DNA from: Pseudomonadota bacterium
GTDB taxonomy: Bacteria; Pseudomonadota; Alphaproteobacteria; RF32; CAG-239
DNA length: 15,092 bases
NCBI GenBank assembly: GCA_021617435.1
Contig: JAJWCP010000019.1
Location: forward strand, 1 to 15,092
Direction: 5' to 3'
Every line of letters starts with the position of its first letter. Position 1 is the stretch's first letter. The notes beneath the pieces are model-generated. The model made no database searches and was not told the origin of the DNA. It was given only the letters and a program-made list of their open reading frames with translations. Below, piece by piece: positions 1-8,072 of this stretch. The position numbers and the translations under genes are program-made.

Positions 1-695
1 CACTTATCCTCTATGCGCTTTTCAAGCTCAGCCATAAAGGCTTTTTTATCAGTGCCTTTTTCCGCTTTCATCGGCTTTAAAAACTCAAACACCACTGTTC
101 CGGGATAACGTAAAAACGAGGCTTTCCCCCAAAACAAGCCGGTATTGAGCGCCACCGGCACAATTTCAACGTCCAAATTTTCCGCCACAAACAGAAACCC
201 CGGTTTATAGCCCTTGGTAGTCCCCGGTTTACAGCGCGTTCCTTCCGGAAAAATAATCACCGGACGACCGGCTTGCATTTTTTTTGCCACTTCTTTGAGC
301 ATATTTTTCATCGCTGAAGAACCGCCCTTGCGGTCAACCGGCACCATGCCGTAAAAATGCTGCGACCACCCGAAAAACGGAATATAGGTCAGCTCTTTTT
401 TCAAAACATAAGAGGTTGTCGGCACGGCTTGTGTAAATGAATAGGTCTCCAGCGCCGATTCGTGCTTGCAAGCATACAGTGCCGGCTTTTTCGTAATATT
501 TTCAACCCCTCTGAACTCAATTTTCATTCCGGCAAAAATCTTCAAAAAGAATAAACACACCGGCATAATGGTTTTATCCCACCAAAACATCGTGCATTTA
601 TGCGGCAAAAGCGCGACAAGCGGCGCCAAAATGCAGCCGAAAGCCAAAGTGCCGAAAAAAAAGATATTGGCAAATAAAGAGCGAATATAAATCAT
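1..695 (-). CDS. plsC: 1-acyl-sn-glycerol-3-phosphate acyltransferase, PlsC family (3' end outside window)
   Basis: Lysophosphatidic acid acyltransferase, which transfers an acyl chain to lysophosphatidate to make phosphatidate at the inner membrane. I translated 231 residues by hand before the frame leaves the window, so the C-terminus is missing. The first 30 residues are hydrophobic and would anchor the protein. The family's catalytic HX4(D/E) box is at His78 to Glu83 (KHESALE), the substrate-binding FPEGTR box is at about 149-154, and VPVALN at about 179-184 matches the conserved block that follows. The ATG lies 1 base after the stop codon of the ydcF-like gene, so it is almost certainly the last visible member of the ftsE-ftsX-ydcF-plsC operon and translationally coupled. 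A glutamate replaces the commoner aspartate in the first box, which occurs in this superfamily. The exact acceptor is inferred from the family. Confidence 0.93.
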   Translation of the reverse strand, partial: MIYIRSLFANIFFFGTLAFGCILAPLVALLPHKCTMFWWDKTIMPVCLFFLKIFAGMKIEFRGVENITKKPALYACKHESALETYSFTQAVPTTSYVLKKELTYIPFFGWSQHFYGMVPVDRKGGSSAMKNMLKEVAKKMQAGRPVIIFPEGTRCKPGTTKGYKPGFLFVAENLDVEIVPVALNTGLFWGKASFLRYPGTVVFEFLKPMKAEKGTDKKAFMAELEKRIEDK

Positions 696-696
696 G

Positions 697-1293
697 CTAA
701 ATTCCTTCCGTTAATCTGATAAAAAACGATTTTATATACACAAAAATAAATTTGTTATATTCCATAGCCATCAAGTAAAAGCTTCCCCACCGTTTCCACC
801 ATTTATCCGAAACATTTTGCGAATATACAGGATGGTAAACAATTTTAACATCAGGATTACGCGATAAAATTTCCTGCTCGCTGCGAGGCATATGGTAGTA
901 TGAGGTAACAAGCCTAAGCGAGGCAACATTATTGCGCCGAATATATTCGCTGACTTCAATGCCGTTTTCAATAGTGTTGGTAGCTTCATTGCCTAAAATC
1001 ACATTTTGCCGATTGCGGGTAATGGTAACTTTGTTTTGGGCTTCCAACTGTTTAAGTGTAACATGCACGCCCACACCGGAAATTATCAGCAAATCAGCCA
1101 ACCCGTCATTATAAAGCCTTATAGATTCCGCCACTCTGTTGCGTCCGCCGGTCAAAACCACAATTGCGTCAGTCGGCTGCGACGTATCGGTCGGATAATT
1201 GCGAATATATTGATGAAACGCCATAAAACCGCCAAGCCACATAATTAAAAACGCCATACCGGAGGCTAAAGCAAAAAAGCCGATTCTTCGCAT
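697..1293 (-). CDS. YdcF-like (DUF218) membrane-anchored protein
   Basis: A 198-residue DUF218/YdcF-family protein; members such as SanA and ElyC are linked to envelope integrity or lipid-carrier metabolism, but the reaction is not established. A single hydrophobic segment at about residues 5-28 would anchor it in the inner membrane. The domain follows with the hallmark blocks DAIVVLTGG near residue 43, the LIISG strand, the GNEATNT segment, and TSYYHMPRS near residue 130. Its ATG immediately follows the ftsX stop with no gap, and its TAG stop is 1 base before the plsC start, so it is read as part of one polycistronic message. The place next to ftsEX and plsC fits an envelope role, which is inference. 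Confidence 0.88.
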   Translation of the reverse strand: MRRIGFFALASGMAFLIMWLGGFMAFHQYIRNYPTDTSQPTDAIVVLTGGRNRVAESIRLYNDGLADLLIISGVGVHVTLKQLEAQNKVTITRNRQNVILGNEATNTIENGIEVSEYIRRNNVASLRLVTSYYHMPRSEQEILSRNPDVKIVYHPVYSQNVSDKWWKRWGSFYLMAMEYNKFIFVYIKSFFIRLTEGI

Positions 1294-2199
1294 TTACATA
1301 ATCTTTCCTAAAGTGCGCCTTACCGCGTAATATGAAGTTGCCATTGAAAGTAGCGCCGTCCATACCGGTAACGACGCCAAAGCAATCCAACCGGAAAAAG
1401 ACAAGCTGACATCTCCGAGCAGACCCTTATTCATACCTTCCGCCACGTAGTGCAGCAACGAAAAAGCTCCCAAAGCCAAGGCAATTCCGAATACTCCTGC
1501 GCGCAAACCGATAAACAATCCCCGATTAGCATATTGGCGTGCCACATAATCGTCTTTAGCGCCCATAATATGCAAAATTTCAATAATATCCTTATGAATC
1601 CCCAAACTGGTACAGGTAGCGTAAAAAATTGACAGCACGCAAACAGTTAAAATCATCAGCAAAACGGACATTGCCAACACCTTTACTGATGACGCCAATT
1701 TAAGCAAACGATTAAGCCAAACCCGATGATCATCTATTGAGGCATACGGGGCTACTTCATGCAAATCATTTGCCGCCGCCGCATAATCAAACCCTTGCTC
1801 CGAGGTTAAATAAACTTCCAACAATCTCGGTAATGGTAGACTTGCTACATCAACTTGTGCACCAAGCCACGGACTCATCAGTTGTTTAAGCTGCGTATCG
1901 CTCATCAGCGTAACTTTTTTAACACCTTGCCTGTTTTCAAAAAAAGTAATCACTTTATTAACGCGTAACTCCGCCTCTTGCTCGCTTAATTCTTCATTTG
2001 CCGGCATAATCTGCACGGTCAGACTGCCGTTTATGTTGCTCTGCCAACTATCCGCCACTGAGTTTATCAGCAAATATCCCGCCAACGCCACTGAAAACAA
2101 AAACACGGCAATCGCCATAATAATCTGCAAAAACAAATTGGCTTTATCTTTTTTAAGCGGCAATTCTGAATGTGAGGCAATCATAATTTTACTGTTCAT
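1294..2199 (-). CDS. ftsX: Cell division ABC transporter permease FtsX
   Basis: Membrane partner of FtsE. In well-studied bacteria FtsEX sits at the septal ring and uses ATP to switch on peptidoglycan hydrolases. The 301-residue protein has the FtsX topology: a short cytoplasmic N-terminus, a first membrane helix at about 24-46, a periplasmic domain of roughly 120 residues, then three more helices at about 173-196, 226-250 and 267-290. The segment IHKDIIEILHIMGAKDDYV between helices 2 and 3 is the typical FtsX/MacB-type coupling region. Its start overlaps the end of ftsE by 11 bases, so the two are translationally coupled and probably made in equal amounts. Sequence similarity across FtsX proteins is low, so the call leans partly on the adjacent ftsE. 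Confidence 0.92.
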   Translation of the reverse strand: MNSKIMIASHSELPLKKDKANLFLQIIMAIAVFLFSVALAGYLLINSVADSWQSNINGSLTVQIMPANEELSEQEAELRVNKVITFFENRQGVKKVTLMSDTQLKQLMSPWLGAQVDVASLPLPRLLEVYLTSEQGFDYAAAANDLHEVAPYASIDDHRVWLNRLLKLASSVKVLAMSVLLMILTVCVLSIFYATCTSLGIHKDIIEILHIMGAKDDYVARQYANRGLFIGLRAGVFGIALALGAFSLLHYVAEGMNKGLLGDVSLSFSGWIALASLPVWTALLSMATSYYAVRRTLGKIM

Positions 2200-2908
2200 T
2201 GCTAATTCTCCTTAATGCCGGAAAAATTTTAAGCGCATGATTTTCAAGATGAATCCGCGGATAATTATATTGATTTATCAGCTCCTGACTATGGGTGGCA
2301 ATCACCACGGTAGTGCCAAGACGATTAAGCTCTACAAAAAGCTTCATTAATTTACCGGCAATATCATCATCAACGTTACCGGTCGGTTCATCGGCAAGCA
2401 AAATTTCCGGACGATTAATCACTGCCCGCGCAATTGCCACCCGCTGTTTTTCACCGCCCGAAAGCGTACTGCAAATTTTGTTAACGCTTTTATCAAGCTC
2501 CACCCAATGCAACAGCTCTTTTACGCGCTTGGCAATTTCAGACTCGTTCATGCCTCTCACCCGCAAGGGCACCGCCACATTATCATAAGCGCTCATGTGC
2601 TCTAACAGCCTGAAGTCTTGAAAAACCACCCCGATACGGCGGCGCATCAACGCCATGGTATCGCGGTTGGCAAACCCGATATTGGTACCAAAAACCGTAA
2701 CCGTGCCGCGACTCGGCTTTTGCGCCAAATACATCATGCTTAAAAGCGATGTTTTACCCGCGCCGCTTTTACCGGTTAAAAAATGAAACGACCCTTTTGT
2801 CAGACTGAGCTTAATATCGCTCAGCACCTCCGGATCCTGCCCGTAACGTATGCTAACGTTTTGCATATCAACTACCGGCTCATCCGTATAGCTTTTATCA
2901 ACAGCCAT
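2189..2908 (-). CDS. ftsE: Cell division ATP-binding protein FtsE
   Basis: Cytoplasmic ATPase of the FtsEX complex. All ABC motifs are intact in 239 residues: Walker A GKSGAGKT at 46-53, Q-loop Gln97 in VVFQDFR, signature LSGGEKQR at 149-156, Walker B ILLADE at 169-174, and the switch histidine His206. The E of LLADEPT is the catalytic base. The extra 15 or so residues before the domain are slightly long compared with other FtsE proteins. The start is supported by a strong ribosome site reading TAAGGAGG seven bases before the ATG. It is the first gene of the minus-strand cluster and overlaps ftsX by 11 bases. The gene faces the zinc-ribbon protein across a 138-base gap. Confidence 0.96.
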   Translation of the reverse strand: MAVDKSYTDEPVVDMQNVSIRYGQDPEVLSDIKLSLTKGSFHFLTGKSGAGKTSLLSMMYLAQKPSRGTVTVFGTNIGFANRDTMALMRRRIGVVFQDFRLLEHMSAYDNVAVPLRVRGMNESEIAKRVKELLHWVELDKSVNKICSTLSGGEKQRVAIARAVINRPEILLADEPTGNVDDDIAGKLMKLFVELNRLGTTVVIATHSQELINQYNYPRIHLENHALKIFPALRRISNEQ

Positions 2909-3046
2909 AAAGCCTCCTTAAATTTATTTGTTATCAGGATATAACAATAATCCGTTTAATAAAATACTTTTTTTCTTTGATTTCTGAGTTTTTTGTGCAT
3001 AATGTAAAAATTATTGGAAAAACTTTTAGTTACAACCTGAGGAAAA
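2909..3046. promoter_or_regulatory. Divergent intergenic region between ftsE and the zinc-ribbon gene
   Basis: A very AT-rich gap of 138 bases that must carry the promoters of both operons. On plus, TTGATT at 2977-2982 and CATAAT at 2998-3003 make a weak promoter-like pair with a short 15-base spacer. No convincing pair was found for ftsE on minus. No terminator-like hairpin or operator-like palindrome was seen. Confidence 0.4.
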
Positions 3047-3742
3047 ATGTTAATAAAGTGTCCTAAATGCAATTCGGTATATGACCTGCCCGACAACCTG
3101 ATTAAAGATGCCGGTTTAGCCATGCGTTGCGCCGAATGCGGTGAAATCTGGACTGCATATCCTGAAGACAGCCTCAAAAAAAACATCAAAGGTCCGTCTC
3201 AGAATATAAATAAAATCTTTGAACGCGTTTCCAAAGAAACTGAAAACCTGTTCAATGAACCTGAAGTTAGAACCGTTGAAAAAATTAAAGTGGTAAATGT
3301 TACCCGCTACAAACACACGGTTAATTTTATTTTGTTGTTTGTGGCTCTGTTTTCAATCCTGGCGGCTTTGTATTACATGCGCTATGACATTGTGCGCATT
3401 TTTCCGCGCGCCGAAAACTTTTATGACAAAATTCAGATTGAAAGTATTCCTTATGGTCGCAATCTTGAATTTAAAGACATTGCCACACGTGAATTTACCA
3501 AAGACAACATTGCTAAAATTGAGATTAACGGCTCTATTGCCAACACCGGCAAATATGTAACCAACATTCCGCCGATTAAAGTTGACATTTATGACAAGCA
3601 AGGCAATGTTTTGTTAAACACCACCCATTATTTGCCGATTCTACGTCTGGAACCGGGCTACAATTTGCTGTTTAACATTGTGGTTACCAACCCGTCGCCG
3701 TACGGTAAATCAATTTATCTCAATTTTAATGAAAAATTATAA
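3047..3742 (+). CDS. Zinc-ribbon (MJ0042-type) single-pass membrane protein with DUF3426-like C-terminus
   Basis: Function unknown. The N-terminus is a compact zinc ribbon of MJ0042 type, with Cys5-X2-Cys8 and Cys28-X2-Cys31 (IKCPKCNSVY and MRCAECGEIW). A charged linker follows, then one membrane helix at about 91-111, and then roughly 120 residues resembling the DUF3426 extracytoplasmic beta-sandwich, including a GSIANTGKY and NIPPIKVDIYD block. The predicted topology therefore puts the zinc ribbon in the cytoplasm and the C-terminal domain in the periplasm. A GAGG ribosome site four to five bases before the ATG supports the start. In my recollection this family often lies beside ftsE in alphaproteobacteria, as here, which suggests an envelope or division-linked role; that is inference. 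It is 15 bases upstream of yqeY. Confidence 0.8.
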   Translation: MLIKCPKCNSVYDLPDNLIKDAGLAMRCAECGEIWTAYPEDSLKKNIKGPSQNINKIFERVSKETENLFNEPEVRTVEKIKVVNVTRYKHTVNFILLFVALFSILAALYYMRYDIVRIFPRAENFYDKIQIESIPYGRNLEFKDIATREFTKDNIAKIEINGSIANTGKYVTNIPPIKVDIYDKQGNVLLNTTHYLPILRLEPGYNLLFNIVVTNPSPYGKSIYLNFNEKL

Positions 3743-3757
3743 AACAAGGAGAACAAA

Positions 3758-4210
3758 ATGTTACGTGAAGATTTGCAAAACGCCTTAAAAGAGGCGATGA
3801 AAAGTAAAAACATGCCGGAAGTTAACGCCATCCGCATGATTATTGCTGGCATGAAAGAAAAAGATGTTGACGCCCGCGGCAAAGGCAAAAAGCAAGCTGA
3901 TGACAGCGAACTTTTAGCCATGATGCAAGGCATGATTAAACAGCGTAACGAATCAATCAAGCTATACAACGACGGTCATCGTCCTGAATTGGCTGAAAAA
4001 GAACAGGCTGAAATTGTTGTTATTGAGCGCTTTTTACCCAAACAGCTTTCTGAAGCCGAAATGACTGACGTTATCAAAGGCGTAATTACTAAAACCGGCG
4101 CGCAGTCAATCAAAGACATGGGTAAAGTTATGGGCGCATTGCGCGGCGCTTATGCCGGACAAATGGATTTCGGCAAAGCATCTGAAGTTATCAAACAGTT
4201 GTTAGCGTAG
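3758..4210 (+). CDS. GatB/YqeY domain-containing protein
   Basis: A stand-alone YqeY-type protein of 150 residues, the usual length for the family. It is all-helical and resembles the tail domain of GatB, the amidotransferase subunit that corrects mischarged tRNA, so a tRNA-related role is often suspected but not proven. Recognisable blocks are the N-terminal MLREDLQNALKEAMKSKN, the NAIRMI helix, a middle block with IKQRNESIKLY, and the conserved FLPKQLSEAEM segment. A clear AAGGAG ribosome site precedes the ATG. It lies 20 bases before dnaG; yqeY upstream of dnaG is a familiar bacterial order and suggests co-transcription. Confidence 0.93.
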   Translation: MLREDLQNALKEAMKSKNMPEVNAIRMIIAGMKEKDVDARGKGKKQADDSELLAMMQGMIKQRNESIKLYNDGHRPELAEKEQAEIVVIERFLPKQLSEAEMTDVIKGVITKTGAQSIKDMGKVMGALRGAYAGQMDFGKASEVIKQLLA

Positions 4211-4230
4211 GTTACAAATATTTTACGGGT

Positions 4231-6033
4231 ATGGAATCTGATTTACAAAAATTTATAGATGAACTCCGCAGCCGCATATCAGTTGCCGATGTGGTTGCTG
4301 AAAAGGTAAAGCTCACCCGCAAAGGACGCGAGTATACCGGTTTATGCCCGTTTCACAATGAAAAAACTCCGTCATTTACCGTTAATGAAGCCAAAGGATT
4401 TTACCATTGTTTTGGTTGCGGCGCGCATGGCGACATCATTAAATTTGAAATGGAAGCCAACAATCTTCCGTTTATGGACGCCCTTGAAAAATTGGCAAAC
4501 AAAGCCGGTCTACCCATGCCCAAATTCAGCAAAGAGCACAGCGCAGAGCAGGAAAAACGCCAATCATTATATGACATTATGGAGCTTGCCGCCGTTTTTT
4601 ATGAACGCACACTGTACCTGCGTGAAGGAGCGCAAGGGCTTGAATATTTTCACCGTCGCGGTCTTGATGATGAACTGATTAAAAAGTTCCGCTTGGGCTA
4701 CGCGCCTGCCAATAACGCCTTAAAGGCTTATTTAGGCTCCAAAGGTGTAAACGAGCATGATATGGCGGAATTAGGCTTAATTGCCATTCCTGAAGATCGT
4801 AATCGCTCCCCGCATGACTTTTTCCGCGAGCGGGTTATGATACCGATTCGCGACAAGCGCGGACGCGTAATTGCGTTTGGCGGGCGCATTATGGGCAACG
4901 GACAGCCTAAATATTTAAACTCGCCGGAAACACCGGTATTTAACAAGCGCAAAATGCTTTATAACATTAACTTTGCCCGCGATGCCGGTTTTTCCGCCCG
5001 CAACTTTATAATCTGCGAAGGTTATATGGACGTTATCGCGCTTGATAAATACGGCTTTGGTTATGCCGCCGCCCCGATGGGCACCGCTTTAACCGAAGAT
5101 CAAATTATAGAAGCATGGAAAATTGTGCCGGAGCCGATTTTATGCTTTGACGGTGACAGTGCCGGTATTAAAGCCGCCTTACGCTCGGTTGACCGCGCCT
5201 TGCCGATTCTTTCCGCCGGTTATTCTTTAAAATTTATGTTTTTGCCTGATAAAATGGATCCTGATGAGTTTTTGCAAGCCAAAGGCGCCGATGCCTTTGC
5301 CAAAATGATGGAAGATACCACTCCGTTAATGCAGCTTTTGTGGGATAAAAACTTTAAGGGGCAACCATCTTCAACACCTGAGCAAAAAGCCTTGCTTGAA
5401 AAAAACATAATGGAAGAAGTTGCCAAAATCAAAGATGAAAAAGTGCGCGCTTATTATGTGCAAGAGATGCAAAAACGCATTTATGAAAATTTAGGTCGCG
5501 GCACCTTAAAACCGCTTTTCAACTCCAAAGGCAATTTTTCCAAAAGCAATACCGCGCCCCGCCGCCGTTCTGAGATAAAACCTCCGCTTGCCGATATTGA
5601 CTTACGCTTTATAACCGCCGCCATGTTGATTTTTCCGGAACTGATTGGCGAATTTGAAGAAAAACTCCTAATGTTTGACATAACAAAATTCAGTCTTTAC
5701 AATTTGCTACAAGCGATTATTGAAGCTTTTCATCAAGATTACAATATTAGCGGCGCAAGCTTAGCTGAATCTATTAAAAACAAAGGATTAGAAAGAGAAC
5801 TTAATTCTCTATGGGAACTTAACATGCTAACGTCTCAAAAACCAATATTTAACGACATAAAAAGGCAGATTTCCCGCTTGATAACCGGCGTGCAAATTAA
5901 ACAGTTGGAAAAAGAAATCCGCGAATGGAAATTAAAACTTGATAAGCAAACCTTCACCGATGATGATTATCAACATTACATATCGTTAAAGAACGAATAT
6001 GACGCATTAGTAAAAGAATATAACTTCAATTAA
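4231..6033 (+). CDS. dnaG: DNA primase DnaG
   Basis: Makes the RNA primers for lagging-strand DNA synthesis and works with the replicative helicase DnaB. The 600-residue protein has the full bacterial layout. A CHC2 zinc domain at 1-100 carries Cys39, His42, Cys60 and Cys63 (CPFHNEKTPSF and HCFGCGAHGD). The catalytic core has an RNA-polymerase-like segment (FRERVMIPIRDKRGR, then FGGRIM) and a TOPRIM fold with EGYMDVIALDKYG near 263 and FDGDSAG near 305, which hold the metal-binding acidic residues. The last 150 or so residues are the variable helicase-binding region. The ATG has only a poor ribosome site, so expression may depend on coupling to yqeY. No rpoD gene follows. Confidence 0.97.
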   Translation: MESDLQKFIDELRSRISVADVVAEKVKLTRKGREYTGLCPFHNEKTPSFTVNEAKGFYHCFGCGAHGDIIKFEMEANNLPFMDALEKLANKAGLPMPKFSKEHSAEQEKRQSLYDIMELAAVFYERTLYLREGAQGLEYFHRRGLDDELIKKFRLGYAPANNALKAYLGSKGVNEHDMAELGLIAIPEDRNRSPHDFFRERVMIPIRDKRGRVIAFGGRIMGNGQPKYLNSPETPVFNKRKMLYNINFARDAGFSARNFIICEGYMDVIALDKYGFGYAAAPMGTALTEDQIIEAWKIVPEPILCFDGDSAGIKAALRSVDRALPILSAGYSLKFMFLPDKMDPDEFLQAKGADAFAKMMEDTTPLMQLLWDKNFKGQPSSTPEQKALLEKNIMEEVAKIKDEKVRAYYVQEMQKRIYENLGRGTLKPLFNSKGNFSKSNTAPRRRSEIKPPLADIDLRFITAAMLIFPELIGEFEEKLLMFDITKFSLYNLLQAIIEAFHQDYNISGASLAESIKNKGLERELNSLWELNMLTSQKPIFNDIKRQISRLITGVQIKQLEKEIREWKLKLDKQTFTDDDYQHYISLKNEYDALVKEYNFN

Positions 6034-6094
6034 ACATCATACCTTAAAAAATCGCGTCACAGCAATTATCTGTTAGTCTGAAAGGATTAATCAG

Positions 6095-7288
6095 ATGACA
6101 ATAACACCCAAAGAACCCAAAAATCTTGACTTGTTAAACGTAATTTCATTAGGGCTCGGCTCCATTATCGGCGCCGGAATTTTCGCTCTGCTCGGGCAGG
6201 TTATTTTGCTTGCCGGCGATAAAACCTATTTAGCTTTTATAATTGCCGGATGCACCGCCATGTTTTCAGGTTATTCGTATGCCAAGTTGGCCGGACGCTA
6301 TCCCATTTCCGGCGGGCTGACCGATTATTTTCATTTGGCATTTAAAAGCAAGTTTATTTCCGGCGGATTATCGCTTGTTTACATGATTGCTTCAGCGGTA
6401 TCAATCGCCATGTTAGCCAAGTCATTCGGCATATACATGAGTAATTTTTTCAACTTAAATCACAACGTTTTTGCCATAAACTCATTTGCTTCCGTTTTAA
6501 TCATCGCTCTGGCGATGTTAAACATGCAAAAAGCCTCTGATGTCGGTTGGGCTGAAACAGTAATCGTTATCTTAAAAATTACCATCCTGTTGGTGGTTAT
6601 CGGCGCGGCGTATCTGCAACCCGATTTAAGATTATCAGAACCCGCTCTTTCCGGCAAAAAAATAGACTTTTGGCGCAGTGTCGGCATCACATTTTTTGCC
6701 TATGCCGGATACGGAGTAATCACCAACGCCGCCGCTAATGTCAACAAGCCCAAACAAACCATCAGATACGCCATTTATATTACCTTAGCGATAGTTATGT
6801 TGATATATTTAAACTTAGCCTATGTGGTTTTAAATTACACGCCGTTAAACGCCTTGCAAAATGACGCCGAAACCGCGGTTGCCACAGTCGCCCGCAAATT
6901 GCTCGGCGGATTTGGATACAACGGATTATATCTGGCGGCGGTGCTGGCTTTCATCTCCGGCATAAACGCCACCTTTTTCAGCATATTCCGTATTTCGCAA
7001 GCATTGGGAAAATTTAAAATTTTACCCGCCATTTACACCCGAACCCTTTGGCATAACGGCACTATCGGCAACGCTTTCACCACCTTTTTAATTGTTTTAT
7101 CGGTAATCTTTTTAGATTTTTCATCAATCGTCAACTTATCAAGCAGCGCCTTTTTATTAAGTTATATGGGCATATTCATGGCCAACTGGAAACTACGGCG
7201 CGAAACCGATTCTTCTGCCGCCGCAATTATTATCGGATTAATGCTGATGTTGATGATATTAGCCGGTTTTGTTATCAGTTTGTTTTAA
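6095..7288 (+). CDS. APC-family amino acid permease
   Basis: An inner-membrane transporter of the amino acid-polyamine-organocation superfamily; the substrate cannot be told from sequence. The 397 residues are mostly hydrophobic with 11 or 12 likely helices. The hallmark is the first helix with GLGSIIGAGIFALLG near residue 20, whose unwound glycine-rich turn binds the substrate's amino and carboxyl groups in this fold. GYSYAKLAGRYPISGG in helix 2 and the FFAYAGYGVITNAAANV segment of helix 6 also fit. It is short compared with typical members of 430-500 residues. An AAAGG ribosome site lies before the start. The stop codon overlaps that of the convergent acetyltransferase gene by 4 bases, so there is no room for a separate terminator between them. 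Confidence 0.88.
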   Translation: MTITPKEPKNLDLLNVISLGLGSIIGAGIFALLGQVILLAGDKTYLAFIIAGCTAMFSGYSYAKLAGRYPISGGLTDYFHLAFKSKFISGGLSLVYMIASAVSIAMLAKSFGIYMSNFFNLNHNVFAINSFASVLIIALAMLNMQKASDVGWAETVIVILKITILLVVIGAAYLQPDLRLSEPALSGKKIDFWRSVGITFFAYAGYGVITNAAANVNKPKQTIRYAIYITLAIVMLIYLNLAYVVLNYTPLNALQNDAETAVATVARKLLGGFGYNGLYLAAVLAFISGINATFFSIFRISQALGKFKILPAIYTRTLWHNGTIGNAFTTFLIVLSVIFLDFSSIVNLSSSAFLLSYMGIFMANWKLRRETDSSAAAIIIGLMLMLMILAGFVISLF

Positions 7289-7977
7289 TATTCTTTACCG
7301 CCGCAATCATTATTAAACGGAGCGCGCGAAGCCCCTTCCGCCGCATGCTTACTCTCTTCCGCTCGTAACTCCCTCGCTAACTCGCGCATGTGGTTTAGCT
7401 TTAACAAACGGTATTCATTGCCTTGATTTTGCATATAATTTTGTTTATGACTAACTTCGGGAGCGTCAAACCATTCCCCTTCCTGTTTATTAATAATCAT
7501 CGGGTCGGTTTGTAGGGTAATCACATTGTCTGTTTTCGGAAGATACCCGACAATCGGCAATACCGTCATACCGTTTTGTACCGTCGGAGCCACACCCTCA
7601 ATTTTAGCAAAACCATCGCGTTGCCAACGATTTAGAAGTTCTTTTTTACATACTGCATAAACTTTATCATAGCCTTTTTGCGCTGAAAATTCCATTGCTC
7701 GCCGCATAATTTGCTCTGAAATATCACGCTTGCGATATTCCGGCAACACACACATACGCTCAAACTTAACAAAACCGTTAAAATATCTGATGCGCATTAC
7801 CCCAACTGGCGTCCCTTTGCTTAAAGCCATAACATGAGTTGAAGAATGGTCATTACCGTCAAACTCAAGCTCTTCGGGAATATTATGTTCGCGCACAAAC
7901 ACTTGCCGGCGGAGTTCCATAGCTTGAGCATACTCTTCATCGGTAGTTACAATTTTTATGTCAATATCTTTTTCCAT
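7285..7977 (-). CDS. GNAT-family N-acetyltransferase with C-terminal extension
   Basis: Predicted acyl-CoA-dependent N-acyltransferase of the YjcF-like branch; substrate unknown. The family pattern is clear over residues 8-146: LRRQVFVREHNIPEELEFD, the GTPVGVMRIR strand, FERMCVLPEYRKRDISEQI at 73-90, and a KGYDKVYAVCKKELLNRWQRDGF segment. The acetyl-CoA loop is unusual: where GNAT proteins normally have an R-x-x-G-x-G/A pattern, here it reads RKRDIS with no glycine. About 80 further residues (151-230) have no domain I recognise and end in a low-complexity, charged tail. There is no good ribosome site, and a TATAAT hexamer lies only 7 bases before the ATG. It is transcribed away from the LysR-like gene at 8073. 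Confidence 0.85.
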   Translation of the reverse strand: MEKDIDIKIVTTDEEYAQAMELRRQVFVREHNIPEELEFDGNDHSSTHVMALSKGTPVGVMRIRYFNGFVKFERMCVLPEYRKRDISEQIMRRAMEFSAQKGYDKVYAVCKKELLNRWQRDGFAKIEGVAPTVQNGMTVLPIVGYLPKTDNVITLQTDPMIINKQEGEWFDAPEVSHKQNYMQNQGNEYRLLKLNHMRELARELRAEESKHAAEGASRAPFNNDCGGKEY

Positions 7978-7984
7978 AACACCG

Positions 7985-8040
7985 ATTATACCTTGACTTC
8001 CGCTTTCTTAGTAGGTACTAATTTAATAACAAGGTATATA
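7985..8040. promoter_or_regulatory. Nested inverted repeats between the GNAT and LysR-like genes
   Basis: A perfect 9-bp inverted repeat, TATACCTTG at 7987-7995 and CAAGGTATA at 8030-8038, encloses a second dyad, TTAGTA-GG-TACTAA, at 8008-8021. The outer arms overlap -10-like hexamers for both directions: TATAAT (7990 to 7985, minus) and TATATA (8035-8040, plus). A TTGACT at 7993-7998 lies 17 bases before TACTAA on plus. The layout is that of a shared operator/promoter region for the two divergent genes. Confidence 0.45.
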
Positions 8041-8072
8041 TTTTAAGACATCAAATATCAGGATTATAAAAA

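Noticed and set aside
771..989. Minus-strand 72-codon frame inside the ydcF-like gene
   Set aside because: Out-of-frame shadow of a recognised DUF218 domain.
4358..4678. Plus-strand 106-codon frame inside dnaG
   Set aside because: It is an out-of-frame shadow of the DnaG zinc and core domains, with no ribosome site or family features.
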